Below, piece by piece: positions 46,725 through 57,614 of a stretch of DNA of 64,000 nt (within the stretch, counting starts at the first letter, position 1; each line of letters opens with the position of its first letter). Made by a program: the position numbers and the translations under genes. The stretch comes from Marinitenerispora sediminis. Lineage in GTDB: Bacteria > Actinomycetota > Actinomycetes > Streptosporangiales > Streptosporangiaceae. The notes under the pieces were generated by a model. That model saw nothing but the letters and a program-made list of their open reading frames with translations. It ran no database searches and was not told the origin of the DNA. The stretch spans positions 1-64,000 of the forward strand of contig NZ_QEIO01000017.1 of the NCBI RefSeq assembly GCF_003336425.1, written 5' to 3'.

Positions 46725-47402
46725 ATGAAGGGACGCGTACTGGTCGTCGACGACGACCTCGCTCTCGCCGAGATGTTGGGCATCGTCCTCCGAGGAGAGG
46801 GCTTCGAACCCTCGTTCGTCCACGACGGGGACAAGGCGCTGGAGGCATTCCGGGAGACCAAGCCCGACCTGGTGCTGCTCGACCTCATGCTTCCGGGCGC
46901 GGACGGCATCGACGTCTGCCGGCAGATCCGGGCCGAATCAGGGGTGCCGATCGTCATGCTCACCGCCAAGACTGACACGGTCGACGTGGTGCTCGGCCTG
47001 GAGTCCGGCGCCGACGACTACGTCGTCAAGCCGTTCAAGCCCAAGGAGCTGGTGGCCCGGGTGCGGGTGCGCCTGCGCCGCACGGAGGAGCCGGCCCCCG
47101 AGGTCCTCCAGATCGGGGACATCACGATCGACGTCGCCGGGCACTCCGTGCGCCGCGACGGCCAGCCCATCAGCCTCACCCCGCTGGAGTTCGACCTCCT
47201 GGTGGCGCTCGCCCGCAAACCGCGCCAGGTCTTCACCCGCGAGGTGCTCCTCGAACAGGTGTGGGGCTACCGCCACGCGGCCGACACCCGGCTGGTGAAC
47301 GTGCACGTCCAGCGGCTGCGCGCCAAGATCGAGAAGGACCCGGAGCACCCGGAGGTGGTCGTCACCGTCCGCGGCGTCGGCTACAAGGCCGGCACGGCCT
47401 GA
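46725..47402 (+). CDS. mtrA: Response regulator MtrA
   Basis: 225 residues. Receiver domain with acidic pocket Asp9/Asp10/Asp11, phosphoacceptor Asp53 (LLDLMLPGADG), Thr80 and Lys102; the OmpR/PhoB winged helix (DGQPISLTPLEFDLLVALAR, VWGYRHAADTRLVNVHVQRL) fills the rest. MtrA controls cell division, wall hydrolases and development in actinobacteria. ATG 46725 is used. MtrB follows after 20 bases, then LpqB: the standard mtrA-mtrB-lpqB operon. Confidence 0.96.
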   Translation: MKGRVLVVDDDLALAEMLGIVLRGEGFEPSFVHDGDKALEAFRETKPDLVLLDLMLPGADGIDVCRQIRAESGVPIVMLTAKTDTVDVVLGLESGADDYVVKPFKPKELVARVRVRLRRTEEPAPEVLQIGDITIDVAGHSVRRDGQPISLTPLEFDLLVALARKPRQVFTREVLLEQVWGYRHAADTRLVNVHVQRLRAKIEKDPEHPEVVVTVRGVGYKAGTA

Positions 47403-47422
47403 CCGGGCCGGAGACGGCGTAG

Positions 47423-49159
47423 ATGAACGGAACCGCCGGCGCGCAAGCGGCGCACCCGCCAGAGGGCGAGGTCGCCGCGCTGACGCGCTGGCAGTGGGTC
47501 GGCGGCCTGCTGCTGCGCGGCTACCTCGTCGCGCAGCGCGCCGCCCGGGCCCTGGTCCGCGGCGTGCACACGCGCTGGCGCAGGTCGCTGCAGCTGCGCG
47601 TGGTGACCAGCACCCTGGTGATCTCGGCGCTGGTCACCGCGGTGCTCGGGTTCTTCCTCATGCAGCAGGTCCGCACGGGCCTGCTGGACGCGAAGGAGAG
47701 CGCGGCGCTCAGCGACCACCACGCCGGCCTCACCTACGCGCTCAACGTCATGCAGGACAGCGACCAGTCCGACCGGGACCGGCAGCTGGACCAGATCACC
47801 GACGACCTGGGGGCGCGCAGCGGCGCCACCGGCCTGTACGAGGTGGTCATCCTGCCCACGGTGGGCGGCCTCACCGGCCGGGCCAGCGGGGACGTCTCCG
47901 AGGCCAGCGTGCCCGTGCAGCTCCGTGAGCAGGTGCAGAACTCCACGGACCTGGAGCGCCAGTACTACCGCTACACCGAGATCGTCCGCGGGCACAGCCG
48001 CGAGCCGGGGCTGGCGGTCGGCGCCCAGCTCTCCAGCGCCTTCGAGCTGTACTACCTGTTCCCGCTCGACCACGAGCAGGAGATGCTCGACCTCGTCCAG
48101 CAGACGCTGTTCCTGGTCGCCTCGGCGCTGATCATCCTGCTGGCGGCCATCGCCTACGTGGTCACCCGGCAGGTGGTGATCCCGGTGCGCCAGGCCGCCA
48201 GCTCCGCCGAACGGCTGTCCTCGGGCGACCTGTCGGAACGCATGCGGGTGCGGGGGGAGGACGACCTCGCCCGGCTCGCGGTGTCGTTCAACGACATGGC
48301 CGGCAGCCTGCAGGAGAAGATCCACGAGCTGGAGGAGCTGTCCAAGGTGCAGCGCCAGTTCGTCTCCGACGTGTCCCACGAGCTGCGCACCCCGCTGACC
48401 ACCATCCGGATGGCCGGCGACCTGCTGTACGACGACCGCGACGACCTCGACCCCACGATGCGCCGCTCGGTGGAGCTGCTGCAGAGCCAGCTGGAGCGGT
48501 TCGAGGAACTGCTCGCCGACCTCCTGGAGATCAGCCGGCACGACGCCGGGGCGGCCACCCTCGCCGTGGAGTCGGTGGACATCCGCGACGCCGTCATGCG
48601 GGCGGTGGGCGATGCCGAGCAGATCGCCGAGCGGCGCGGGATCAAGGTGGTCCTGCGGCTCCCGGCGGAGCCGTGCGTCGCCGAGTTCGACGTGCGGCGC
48701 ATCAACCGCATCCTGCGCAACCTCGTCGTCAACGCGATCGAGCACAGCGAGGGCAAGGACGTCATCGTCACCGCGGCCGGCGACCGCGACGCCGTGGCGG
48801 TCGCCGTGCGCGACTTCGGGGTCGGGCTGAAGGAGGGGGAGGAGCACCTGTGCTTCGACCGCTTCTGGCGGGCCGACCCCGCCCGGGCCCGCACCACCGG
48901 CGGGACGGGGCTGGGGCTGTCCATCGCCCGCGAGGACGCCCTGCTGCACGGCGGCTGGCTGCAGGCATGGGGCATGCCGGCCAAGGGCGCGCAGTTCCGG
49001 CTCTCGCTGCCGCGCAAGGCCGGCGCCGAACTGCGCGGCTCTCCGCTGCCACTGGCGCCGCCGGAGATGGCCATCGGCCGGGTCCGCCCCGCCTACCCGG
49101 CCGCCGCCACCGTCGAGCGGGCCCCCGGCTGGTCCGCCGCGCTCGGGGAGGACGCATGA
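47423..49159 (+). CDS. mtrB: Sensor histidine kinase MtrB
   Basis: 578 residues. Two membrane helices (residues 60-82 and 230-255) frame an extracytoplasmic sensor; HAMP (RQAASSAERLSSGDLSERMR), H-box FVSDVSHELRTPLTTIR with His319, N-box LVVNAIEHSEGKDVIV and G-boxes VRDFGVGL and TGGTGLGLSIAREDALLHGG follow. It phosphorylates MtrA. The stop overlaps the ATG of lpqB (ATGA). Confidence 0.96.
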   Translation: MNGTAGAQAAHPPEGEVAALTRWQWVGGLLLRGYLVAQRAARALVRGVHTRWRRSLQLRVVTSTLVISALVTAVLGFFLMQQVRTGLLDAKESAALSDHHAGLTYALNVMQDSDQSDRDRQLDQITDDLGARSGATGLYEVVILPTVGGLTGRASGDVSEASVPVQLREQVQNSTDLERQYYRYTEIVRGHSREPGLAVGAQLSSAFELYYLFPLDHEQEMLDLVQQTLFLVASALIILLAAIAYVVTRQVVIPVRQAASSAERLSSGDLSERMRVRGEDDLARLAVSFNDMAGSLQEKIHELEELSKVQRQFVSDVSHELRTPLTTIRMAGDLLYDDRDDLDPTMRRSVELLQSQLERFEELLADLLEISRHDAGAATLAVESVDIRDAVMRAVGDAEQIAERRGIKVVLRLPAEPCVAEFDVRRINRILRNLVVNAIEHSEGKDVIVTAAGDRDAVAVAVRDFGVGLKEGEEHLCFDRFWRADPARARTTGGTGLGLSIAREDALLHGGWLQAWGMPAKGAQFRLSLPRKAGAELRGSPLPLAPPEMAIGRVRPAYPAAATVERAPGWSAALGEDA

Positions 49160-51030
49160 CCACCGCGACCCGCGCCCGCCGGCTGACGGCCCTGGGCGCA
49201 GCGGCCTCGACGACGTGCCTGCTCGCGGCGCTGTCGGCCTGCGCGACCGTGCCCACGGGCGGCCCCGTGGTGCAGAACGCGGGCGGCGACAACGCCGCCG
49301 AGCAGGACGGCACCTACGTCCGGCTGCTGCCGGCCGGCCCGCAGCCCGGCGTGGGCGAGATCGGCCTGATCCGCGGCTTCCTCAAGGACATGGGCAGCTT
49401 CGAGGAGAACCACCGGGCAGCCCGGCTGTACATGACCTCCGCGGAGCAGTCCGCCTGGTCGCCGGACGGCACCGTCCTCGTCTACGGCGAGCTCGACTCG
49501 GTCGGCCTGGACGTCACCACCGACGACACCGGCGAGCACGCCACGGTGCGCATGCGCACCCCGCGGGTCGCCACCATCGAGCCCAGCGGGCAGTACGTGC
49601 CGGCGGACAGCCGGGAGGTCGTCGACGTGACCTTCGAGCTGACCCGGGTCGACGGCGAGTGGCGCATCTCCGACCTGCCGAGCGAGCTCGTGCTCAGCCG
49701 CCGCGACGTCGACCGGGTGTTCCGCCCCCTGAACCTGTACTTCTTCAACCGGGACCTCAGCACGCTGGTGCCCGACCCGGTCTTCCTGCCGGCCAACACG
49801 AGCCAGCTGCCCACCCAGCTGGTGAAGATGCTCGTGAACGGTCCCACCGGGTGGCTGCGGCCCGCGGTGCGCTCGTCGTTCCCCGAGGGGACGTCGGTCG
49901 CCGCGGCGTTCGACTCCGGCAGGGTCACGGTGGAGCTGACCACCGACGCCGGGGCGGTGGAGGACCTCGCGTTCGGCATGGGCGCGCAGCTCGTGTGGAC
50001 GCTCCGGCAGCTGCCCGAGGTGCAGGAGCTCGCGCTGCGGGTCAACGGTGAGGACGTCGAGATCCCCGGCGCCGAGGACGAGAACGTGCAGACCGGCAGC
50101 GGCGCGTGGGACTCGGTGAACCCCTCCGGTGTTTCCGAGGACGTCCGCGGCTACTTCATCCGGGACGGCCAGCTGTGGTCCCTGGACGGCGACCAGCAGG
50201 AGGCCCGCGCCGAGGGCGCCGCCGGGCGGGGCGACACCCCGCTGGAGGTCTACGCGGTGTCGCTGGCCGAGGACCGGGTCGCCGGTGTCGCGGCCGGCGG
50301 CAGTGCCGTCCGGGTCGCCGAGCTGGCCGAGGGCGGCGACTACCGCACCGTGCTGCACGACGGCGACTACAGCGCGGTGTCCTGGGACGGGTACGGCAAC
50401 CTGTGGGTGGTGGAGGACACCTCCGCGGAGCGCGAGGAAGAGCCGGATCCCGACCCCGCCGGCTCGGCCGAGGACGACACCGAGCGCGGCAACGCCGCCG
50501 CGGACCCGGAGCCGAGTGCGGATCCCCGGCCCGGCACCCGCGTGTGGCTGGCGCCGGACGGCGCCGACCCCGTGGAGGTCGCCGCACCGGAGCTCGCCGG
50601 GCGGGAGGTCCTGCAGCTGCGCGCGTCGCGCGACGGCACCCGGGTCGCGGTGCTCACCCGCGAAGGCGAGGACTCCCGGGTCTGGGTGGGGCGCGTCGTC
50701 TACGGTGACGGCGGGGTGGCGGTGCAGGAGTTCATCCCGCTGGCGATGGACCTCGACCAGGTGGCCGACATCTCGTGGCGGGGCGCCGACCAGCTCGCGG
50801 TGCTCGGCCAGAAGGAGCGCGGCGCGCTCCAGGCCTACCTGGTGCCGCTGGACGGCAGTACCGAGTCCACCAGCGCCGGGGCCGCTCCGGGGGCCGACAT
50901 GCGGACCGTCGCCGCGGCCCCGGGCGCGCCGCTGCTGTCCGGTGTCGAGAACGACAACGTCTGGCTGACCAACGACCGGCTCATGTGGCAGCGGGTGACG
51001 GACGGTACGAACCCGGTCTACCCGGGCTGA
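49156..51030 (+). CDS. lpqB: Lipoprotein LpqB, partner of MtrB
   Basis: 624 residues. A lipobox LSAC gives lipidated Cys29 after a signal peptide. A GerMN domain (FPEGTSVAAAFDSGRVTVEL, residues 230-300) is followed by a beta-propeller-like region (VSWDGYGNLWVVED, VLTREGEDSRVWVG). An acidic disordered insert at about residues 425-455 (EEEPDPDPAGSAEDDTERG) is specific to this copy. LpqB touches the extracellular part of MtrB and modulates it in mycobacteria. Confidence 0.95.
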   Translation: MTTATRARRLTALGAAASTTCLLAALSACATVPTGGPVVQNAGGDNAAEQDGTYVRLLPAGPQPGVGEIGLIRGFLKDMGSFEENHRAARLYMTSAEQSAWSPDGTVLVYGELDSVGLDVTTDDTGEHATVRMRTPRVATIEPSGQYVPADSREVVDVTFELTRVDGEWRISDLPSELVLSRRDVDRVFRPLNLYFFNRDLSTLVPDPVFLPANTSQLPTQLVKMLVNGPTGWLRPAVRSSFPEGTSVAAAFDSGRVTVELTTDAGAVEDLAFGMGAQLVWTLRQLPEVQELALRVNGEDVEIPGAEDENVQTGSGAWDSVNPSGVSEDVRGYFIRDGQLWSLDGDQQEARAEGAAGRGDTPLEVYAVSLAEDRVAGVAAGGSAVRVAELAEGGDYRTVLHDGDYSAVSWDGYGNLWVVEDTSAEREEEPDPDPAGSAEDDTERGNAAADPEPSADPRPGTRVWLAPDGADPVEVAAPELAGREVLQLRASRDGTRVAVLTREGEDSRVWVGRVVYGDGGVAVQEFIPLAMDLDQVADISWRGADQLAVLGQKERGALQAYLVPLDGSTESTSAGAAPGADMRTVAAAPGAPLLSGVENDNVWLTNDRLMWQRVTDGTNPVYPG

Positions 51031-51144
51031 GGCCCGCCGGGGCGCCCGCCGCTCCGGCGGCACCCCCGTTCGGCCGCGCCCGGCCGTCCACAGCCGGGAG
51101 ATTTCCGGTGGCGCGGCCCCGGGCACACCGCAGAGCCTGGGGTC

Positions 51145-51900
51145 ATGCGACGACTCCCTTCCGCGCCCGCCGTCCGCCGCCGCGCCCTCCCCGTCCGCCG
51201 GGGGGCGGCCGCCGGACTTGCCGCCTGGCGCCGCCTCGCCGCCGCCACCGGGCTGGCCGAGCTGGTGGACCTGGCCATGGGCGAGCGGTGCGCGGCCTGC
51301 CACCGTCCGGGCGGCCCGGTGTGCGCCGCGTGCGCCGACCTGCTGGACCGGCGGCCGCGGCCCTGCCGGCCGCGTCCCGGCTGCCCGCCGGCGTGGGCCG
51401 GCGGACCGCACGCGGGGCGCGACCGCGCGGTGCTCATCGCCTACAAGGAGCACGGCCGGCGGGCGCTCGCGGGCCCGCTGGGCCGACGGCTGGCCCGGGT
51501 GGCCGCCGCGGGCGGCCACGCCGTGCCGGGCACCGTTTTCGTGCCGGTTCCGGCAAGCCCCACCGCGCTGCGCCGGCGCGGCGGGGATCCGCTGCGGCTC
51601 CTCGTGTCGGTGATGGCCGCGGAGCTCGCCGGGCGCGGCTCGCCGCCGCCGGTGGTGCCGGCCCTGCGCCACGTCCGCCCGGTGGCCGACCAGTCCCGCC
51701 TCGGCGCCGCGTCGCGCCGGGCCAACCTGGCCGGCGCCCTCGCGGTGCGTCCCGGCGCCGCTGCGCTGCTGGCCGGGCGGCGGGTGGTCATCGTCGACGA
51801 CGTCCTCACCACGGGCGCGACCCTGGCCGAGGCGGCCCGCGCGCTGCGCGGGAGCGGGGTCCGGCCGCGGGGAGCGGTGCTGCTCGCGGAGCGCGGGTGA
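51145..51900 (+). CDS. ComF-family phosphoribosyltransferase-like protein
   Basis: 251 residues. The N-terminal Cys pairs CAACHRPGGPVCAAC (near residues 51-65) form a zinc ribbon. The phosphoribosyltransferase loop VVIVDDVLTTGATLAEAARA is at about residues 213-232. In transformable bacteria ComF assists DNA uptake; in actinobacteria its role is not settled. ATG 51145 follows a GC-rich leader without a clear ribosome-binding site. A hairpin (51922-51949) follows the gene. Confidence 0.9.
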   Translation: MRRLPSAPAVRRRALPVRRGAAAGLAAWRRLAAATGLAELVDLAMGERCAACHRPGGPVCAACADLLDRRPRPCRPRPGCPPAWAGGPHAGRDRAVLIAYKEHGRRALAGPLGRRLARVAAAGGHAVPGTVFVPVPASPTALRRRGGDPLRLLVSVMAAELAGRGSPPPVVPALRHVRPVADQSRLGAASRRANLAGALAVRPGAAALLAGRRVVIVDDVLTTGATLAEAARALRGSGVRPRGAVLLAERG

Positions 51901-51921
51901 GCGCGCGGACGGGCGGGAGGT

Positions 51922-51949
51922 GCTCCCGGCCCGCGCGGAGCCGGGGAGC
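51922..51949 (+). terminator. Probable hairpin terminator after comF
   Basis: GCTCCCGGC (51922-51930) pairs with GCCGGGGAGC (51940-51949), one bulged G, nine-base loop. No U-tract, though the sequence after it is less GC-rich. Confidence 0.45.
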
Positions 51950-52046
51950 GTCAAGAAGCCTTTACCTGGTGCCCGGTTTGCGGCGTTTGGCGTGGTTTGC
52001 GGGTGCCGTGCGATGCCCCATCGGCCGGGTCCGTCGAAATTGCCAC

Positions 52047-52075
52047 CTGACATCTGGTGAATCTCGGGCTAGCGT
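52047..52075 (+). promoter_or_regulatory. Promoter of the leader RNA
   Basis: CTGACA (52047-52052), 17 bases, TAGCGT (52070-52075). Spacing is ideal and predicts a start near 52081-52083, just at the base of the long-range stem described for the RNA. Confidence 0.6.
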
Positions 52076-52080
52076 TCCAG

Positions 52081-52393
52081 ACATGGCACCCGTCCGGGTC
52101 CGTGGTTGCGTCGGGCACGACGCCGTCCGCAGGGCGGCGTCCGTTCGGCAAGCCGATGCCAGCCGCAGGCGAAACGGCCCACGTAAGGCGACTTTTCGTC
52201 GACCGATCACGGTGCGGCTTAGAGGTAAGTCCTGCCTCGCCGGAGGTCCCGATGTCCTCCGGAACCGGGAGAAGGGCAGTAGTGGCGCTCAAGCGCCGCG
52301 AACTCCTCAGCAGGCGGATGTGGGGACGAAGACCAGGTCGGCCGGACGGGTGACATGCCTCTCTTCACATGCCCGGGGCAGCGGCCCCGGGCA
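52081..52393 (+). ncRNA. Structured leader RNA upstream of hpf, probable raiA-type RNA
   Basis: GGCA-CCCGTCCGG (52085-52097) can pair with CCGGACGGG (52342-52350) and TGCC (52356-52359), closing a domain of about 275 bases. Inside are GACGCCG/CGGCGTC, CCGGAGG/CCTCCGG and GGCGC/GCGCC stems. A perfect ten-bp hairpin (52370-52393) ends it. It has its own promoter, lies upstream of the hpf/raiA gene, and contains no credible protein. The raiA RNA motif is a known large structured RNA in this position in Firmicutes and Actinobacteria; assigning this RNA to it is inference from place, size and architecture. Confidence 0.6.
52370..52393 (+). terminator. Hairpin ending the leader RNA
   Basis: TGCCCGGGGC (52370-52379) and GCCCCGGGCA (52384-52393) form a perfect ten-bp stem with an AGCG loop, followed by TTCCCC. 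It lies about 350 bases before the hpf start, so it may end a separate RNA or attenuate hpf. Confidence 0.6.
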
Positions 52394-52741
52394 TTCCCCG
52401 AGCCGCGCGCGGCGCGCCCGGTCCAGGGCCGGTGAGCAGATCGGCGGCCGGACCGGCCGGCCGCCGAGCGCCGGGTCCGCGCTGAGAAACGCGGGCCGCG
52501 TGATCAAAGCCGTACGTGAGTACCGGAGTCCCGTGGGTATACCTACGGCTCCCAGGCAGTGGCCGCCGAACCCTCCGGGCACCGAAGGCGTTCGGACACA
52601 CCCTGGCACTGGCTGTCGCCATCGGTGACGGCGGAGAGGAGGACGGCCACCTACGCCCTCCGCACGGGCCGCGAGGGCAACGTCACAACACGGAGCCGGC
52701 GTGCCGCCGCAGCGCGGCAGCCAGGCGACGAAGGGGGTCAA
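52394..52741. other. Spacer between leader RNA and hpf
   Basis: No gene supported. CCGTGGGTATACCTACGG (52531-52548) is an imperfect palindrome containing GGGTAT, the -10 of SigB-type stress sigma factors, but no correctly spaced -35 was found. AAGGGGG at 52729-52735 is the ribosome-binding site of hpf. Confidence 0.35.
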
Positions 52742-53431
52742 GTGGACATCATCGTCAAGGGTCGACGCACCGCAGTCAGCGAGAAGTTCCGACAGCACGT
52801 CGCGACCAAGCTGACCAAGCTCGCGAAATGGGAGCACAAGGGCATGAGCGTCGATGTGGAGGTGTCCAAGGAACGCAACCCGAAACTCGCCGACCAGCGC
52901 GAGCGGGTTGAACTCACGATCCACTCCAGCGGCCCCGTGATCCGGGGCGAGGCGTCCGCCGACGACCGCTACACCGCACTGGACCTCGCCATGACCCGGG
53001 TCGAGGCCCGGCTGCGCAAGCTCGCGGACCGCCGCAAGGTGCACAAAGGCAGCAACCGCGCCCCCGTCTCGGTCGCGGCCGCGACCGCCGAACTGGCCGG
53101 CGCGGCCCCGCAGCCGGTCCCCACCGCGGTGCCGACCGAGCCCGCGCCCGAACCCGCGCGCGCACCGGCGCCCGCTCCGCGCCGGCCGGCCCGGGCCGCC
53201 GACGCCGCGCCGGACGAGGAGTTGATCGAGCTCGACACCCAGGGCGAGGTCCCGGTAATCGTCCGCGAGAAATTCCACTACGCCAAACCCATGACCATTG
53301 ACCAGGCGCTGATGGAAATGGAACTCGTCGGGCACGATTTCTACCTGTTCCGGGACGAGGAGCGCGACGCCCCCAGCGTCGTCTACCGCCGCAAGGGCTT
53401 CAACTACGGGGTTCTGCGCCTGATGGAATAA
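52742..53431 (+). CDS. hpf: Ribosome hibernation promoting factor, long form
   Basis: 229 residues. Residues 1-105 are the ribosome-binding domain (MDIIVKGRRTAVSEKF-like start, KLTKLAKWEHKGMSVDVEV, DDRYTALDLAMTRVEARLRK). A Pro/Ala linker (about 118-158) leads to the dimerization domain (PVIVREKFHYAKPMTIDQAL, VGHDFYLFRDEER, VVYRRKGFNYGVLRL). Long-form HPF dimerizes 70S ribosomes into inactive 100S particles in stationary phase or hypoxia. GTG 52742 with AAGGGGG upstream gives the natural N-terminus. Confidence 0.95.
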   Translation: MDIIVKGRRTAVSEKFRQHVATKLTKLAKWEHKGMSVDVEVSKERNPKLADQRERVELTIHSSGPVIRGEASADDRYTALDLAMTRVEARLRKLADRRKVHKGSNRAPVSVAAATAELAGAAPQPVPTAVPTEPAPEPARAPAPAPRRPARAADAAPDEELIELDTQGEVPVIVREKFHYAKPMTIDQALMEMELVGHDFYLFRDEERDAPSVVYRRKGFNYGVLRLME

Positions 53432-53655
53432 AGTGACACCCAGCTGATCCGGGCGTCCGGCCCGCGACCGTCCGCGTTCCGCCGGCGGTCGCGGGCCGCG
53501 CGATGCGGTGCGGCACCCTCCAAGTTCTCGGCGAATTCCACCCGAACATCAGTGGAAAAGACGCCTGCTGCGCGTGTTGCGGCTGGTCGATGACTCGCCG
53601 GACATGCGCGATCCCCCGCGTCGCCGGCGCCGCGTGGGAGGAAGGGACACGAGTC

Positions 53656-54049
53656 GTGAGCGGGACGCCCCCCACCCGTCGCGAGCCCATCAGGGTCCTC
53701 GTCGTGGACGATCACGCGTTCTTCCGGCGCGGGCTGGTCTCCGTCCTCGCGGAGGAGGCCGACATCGACGTCGTGGGCGAGGCCGGCGACGGCGAGCAGC
53801 GCCGCTCTCGCCCGGAAGGACAAGGGGCGCTCCCAGCAGGTCCCGGCGCCGCGGCTCACCGACCGCGAGCTGGAGGTGCTCCGGCTGGTGGCGCGCGGCC
53901 TGAACAACCGGGACATCGGTCAGAAGCTGTACATCTCCGAGAACACCGTGAAGAACCACGTCCGCAACATCCTGGAGAAGCTCCAGCTGCACTCGCGGAT
54001 GGAGGCCGTGGTCTACGCGGTCCGGGAGAAGATCCTCGACGTCGACTGA
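53656..54049 (+). pseudogene. Response regulator (NarL/LuxR type) with internal deletion and frame change
   Basis: From GTG 53656 frame 1 reads the first receiver half: RVLVVDDHAFFRRGLVSVLA up to VVGEAGDGEQ near 53800. Frame 2 then reads the linker and LuxR helix-turn-helix, PRLTDRELEVLRLVARGLNN, SENTVKNHVRNILEKLQLHS, to TGA 54047-54049. About half of the receiver, including the phosphoacceptor Asp, is missing and the halves are out of frame. Full-length relatives have about 215 residues; here about 130 codons remain. GGAAGGGA lies ten bases before the GTG. Confidence 0.8.
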
Positions 54050-54068
54050 CCGGGCCGGCCGCCGGGTC

Positions 54069-54413
54069 TCAGGGCCCGCCCCACAGCTCGCGGTCCCGCC
54101 GCTTGATCCTGTGCAGGGGGGTCGAGTGCGGCTCCTCGTCCTCGTAGCGCGGGTCGTCCAGCACCACGTCGGTGAAGATGTCGGCCGCGAGGCAGACCAG
54201 GCCGCCGAGCGCCATCGCGGCCACGCCCGCGCCGAGCAGCCACCAGTTGGGGCCGAGCACGAGCGAGAGGGCGGCCAGGACGAACCCGACGACGATCAGC
54301 ACCACCGCCACCCAGGACCCGGGACGGCCGCGGTGGCTGTTGGTCGGCGCCCACATGCCCCCCTCCGTCACGTAGCCGCGGATGTAGCGCGTTCCGTGTC
54401 TGCTGTAGGCCAT
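54069..54413 (-). CDS. Small two-helix membrane protein
   Basis: 114 residues. YSRHGTRYIRGYVTEGGMWA is followed by two adjacent helices (SWVAVVLIVVGFVLAALSLV and WWLLGAGVAAMALGGLVCLA, residues 33-78) and a charged tail DDPRYEDEEPHSTPLHRIK. AGGAGG lies about nine bases before ATG 54413. Family not recognised. Divergent from secA, convergent with the response-regulator remnant. Confidence 0.65.
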   Translation of the reverse strand: MAYSRHGTRYIRGYVTEGGMWAPTNSHRGRPGSWVAVVLIVVGFVLAALSLVLGPNWWLLGAGVAAMALGGLVCLAADIFTDVVLDDPRYEDEEPHSTPLHRIKRRDRELWGGP

Positions 54414-54631
54414 GGTCGCCGTCCTCCTGGGCCGACGGAATCGCCATTCGTCTCTTCACGAGGGATAACCCGCACCGAAGCCACTAAACGCAGGCGGATC
54501 CCGACCCGGCCGCGGCGCGACATACATGTGGGCCCTCTGAGGCAATAGGCTCGCCTACGATGGAACGCTGGGGGTAACCGGACCGTCCCGCCTCCGGACG
54601 CGGGCAACGATCTGCGAGGAGCGGATAGGAA

Positions 54632-57508
<2,877 letters not shown>

Positions 57509-57519
57509 TCACCCGCACA

Positions 57520-57551
57520 CCGAGGGGCCCCGCACGCGCGGGGCCCCTCGG
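57520..57551. terminator. Bidirectional hairpin between secA and the PTS permease
   Basis: CCGAGGGGCCCCGC (57520-57533) and GCGGGGCCCCTCGG (57538-57551) make a perfect 14-bp stem with an ACGC loop, between two convergent genes. No U-tract. Confidence 0.75.
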
Positions 57552-57614
57552 TCCGTGTCCGGGGCCGCCCGGTCCGCGTCGGCCCGGCAGGTGCCGGCCG
57601 GCGCGGACCGGCGG

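Noticed and set aside
52083-52628. Possible leaderless gene starting at ATG 52083
   Set aside because: Translation is Arg-rich and motif-free, and the DNA folds into long-range stems and hairpins with a terminator inside the frame. A structured RNA explains it better.
53503-53655. Upstream extension of the response regulator remnant
   Set aside because: The frame is open but reads Cys/Arg-rich sequence with no family match; GTG 53656 directly precedes the recognisable receiver start and has a ribosome-binding site.
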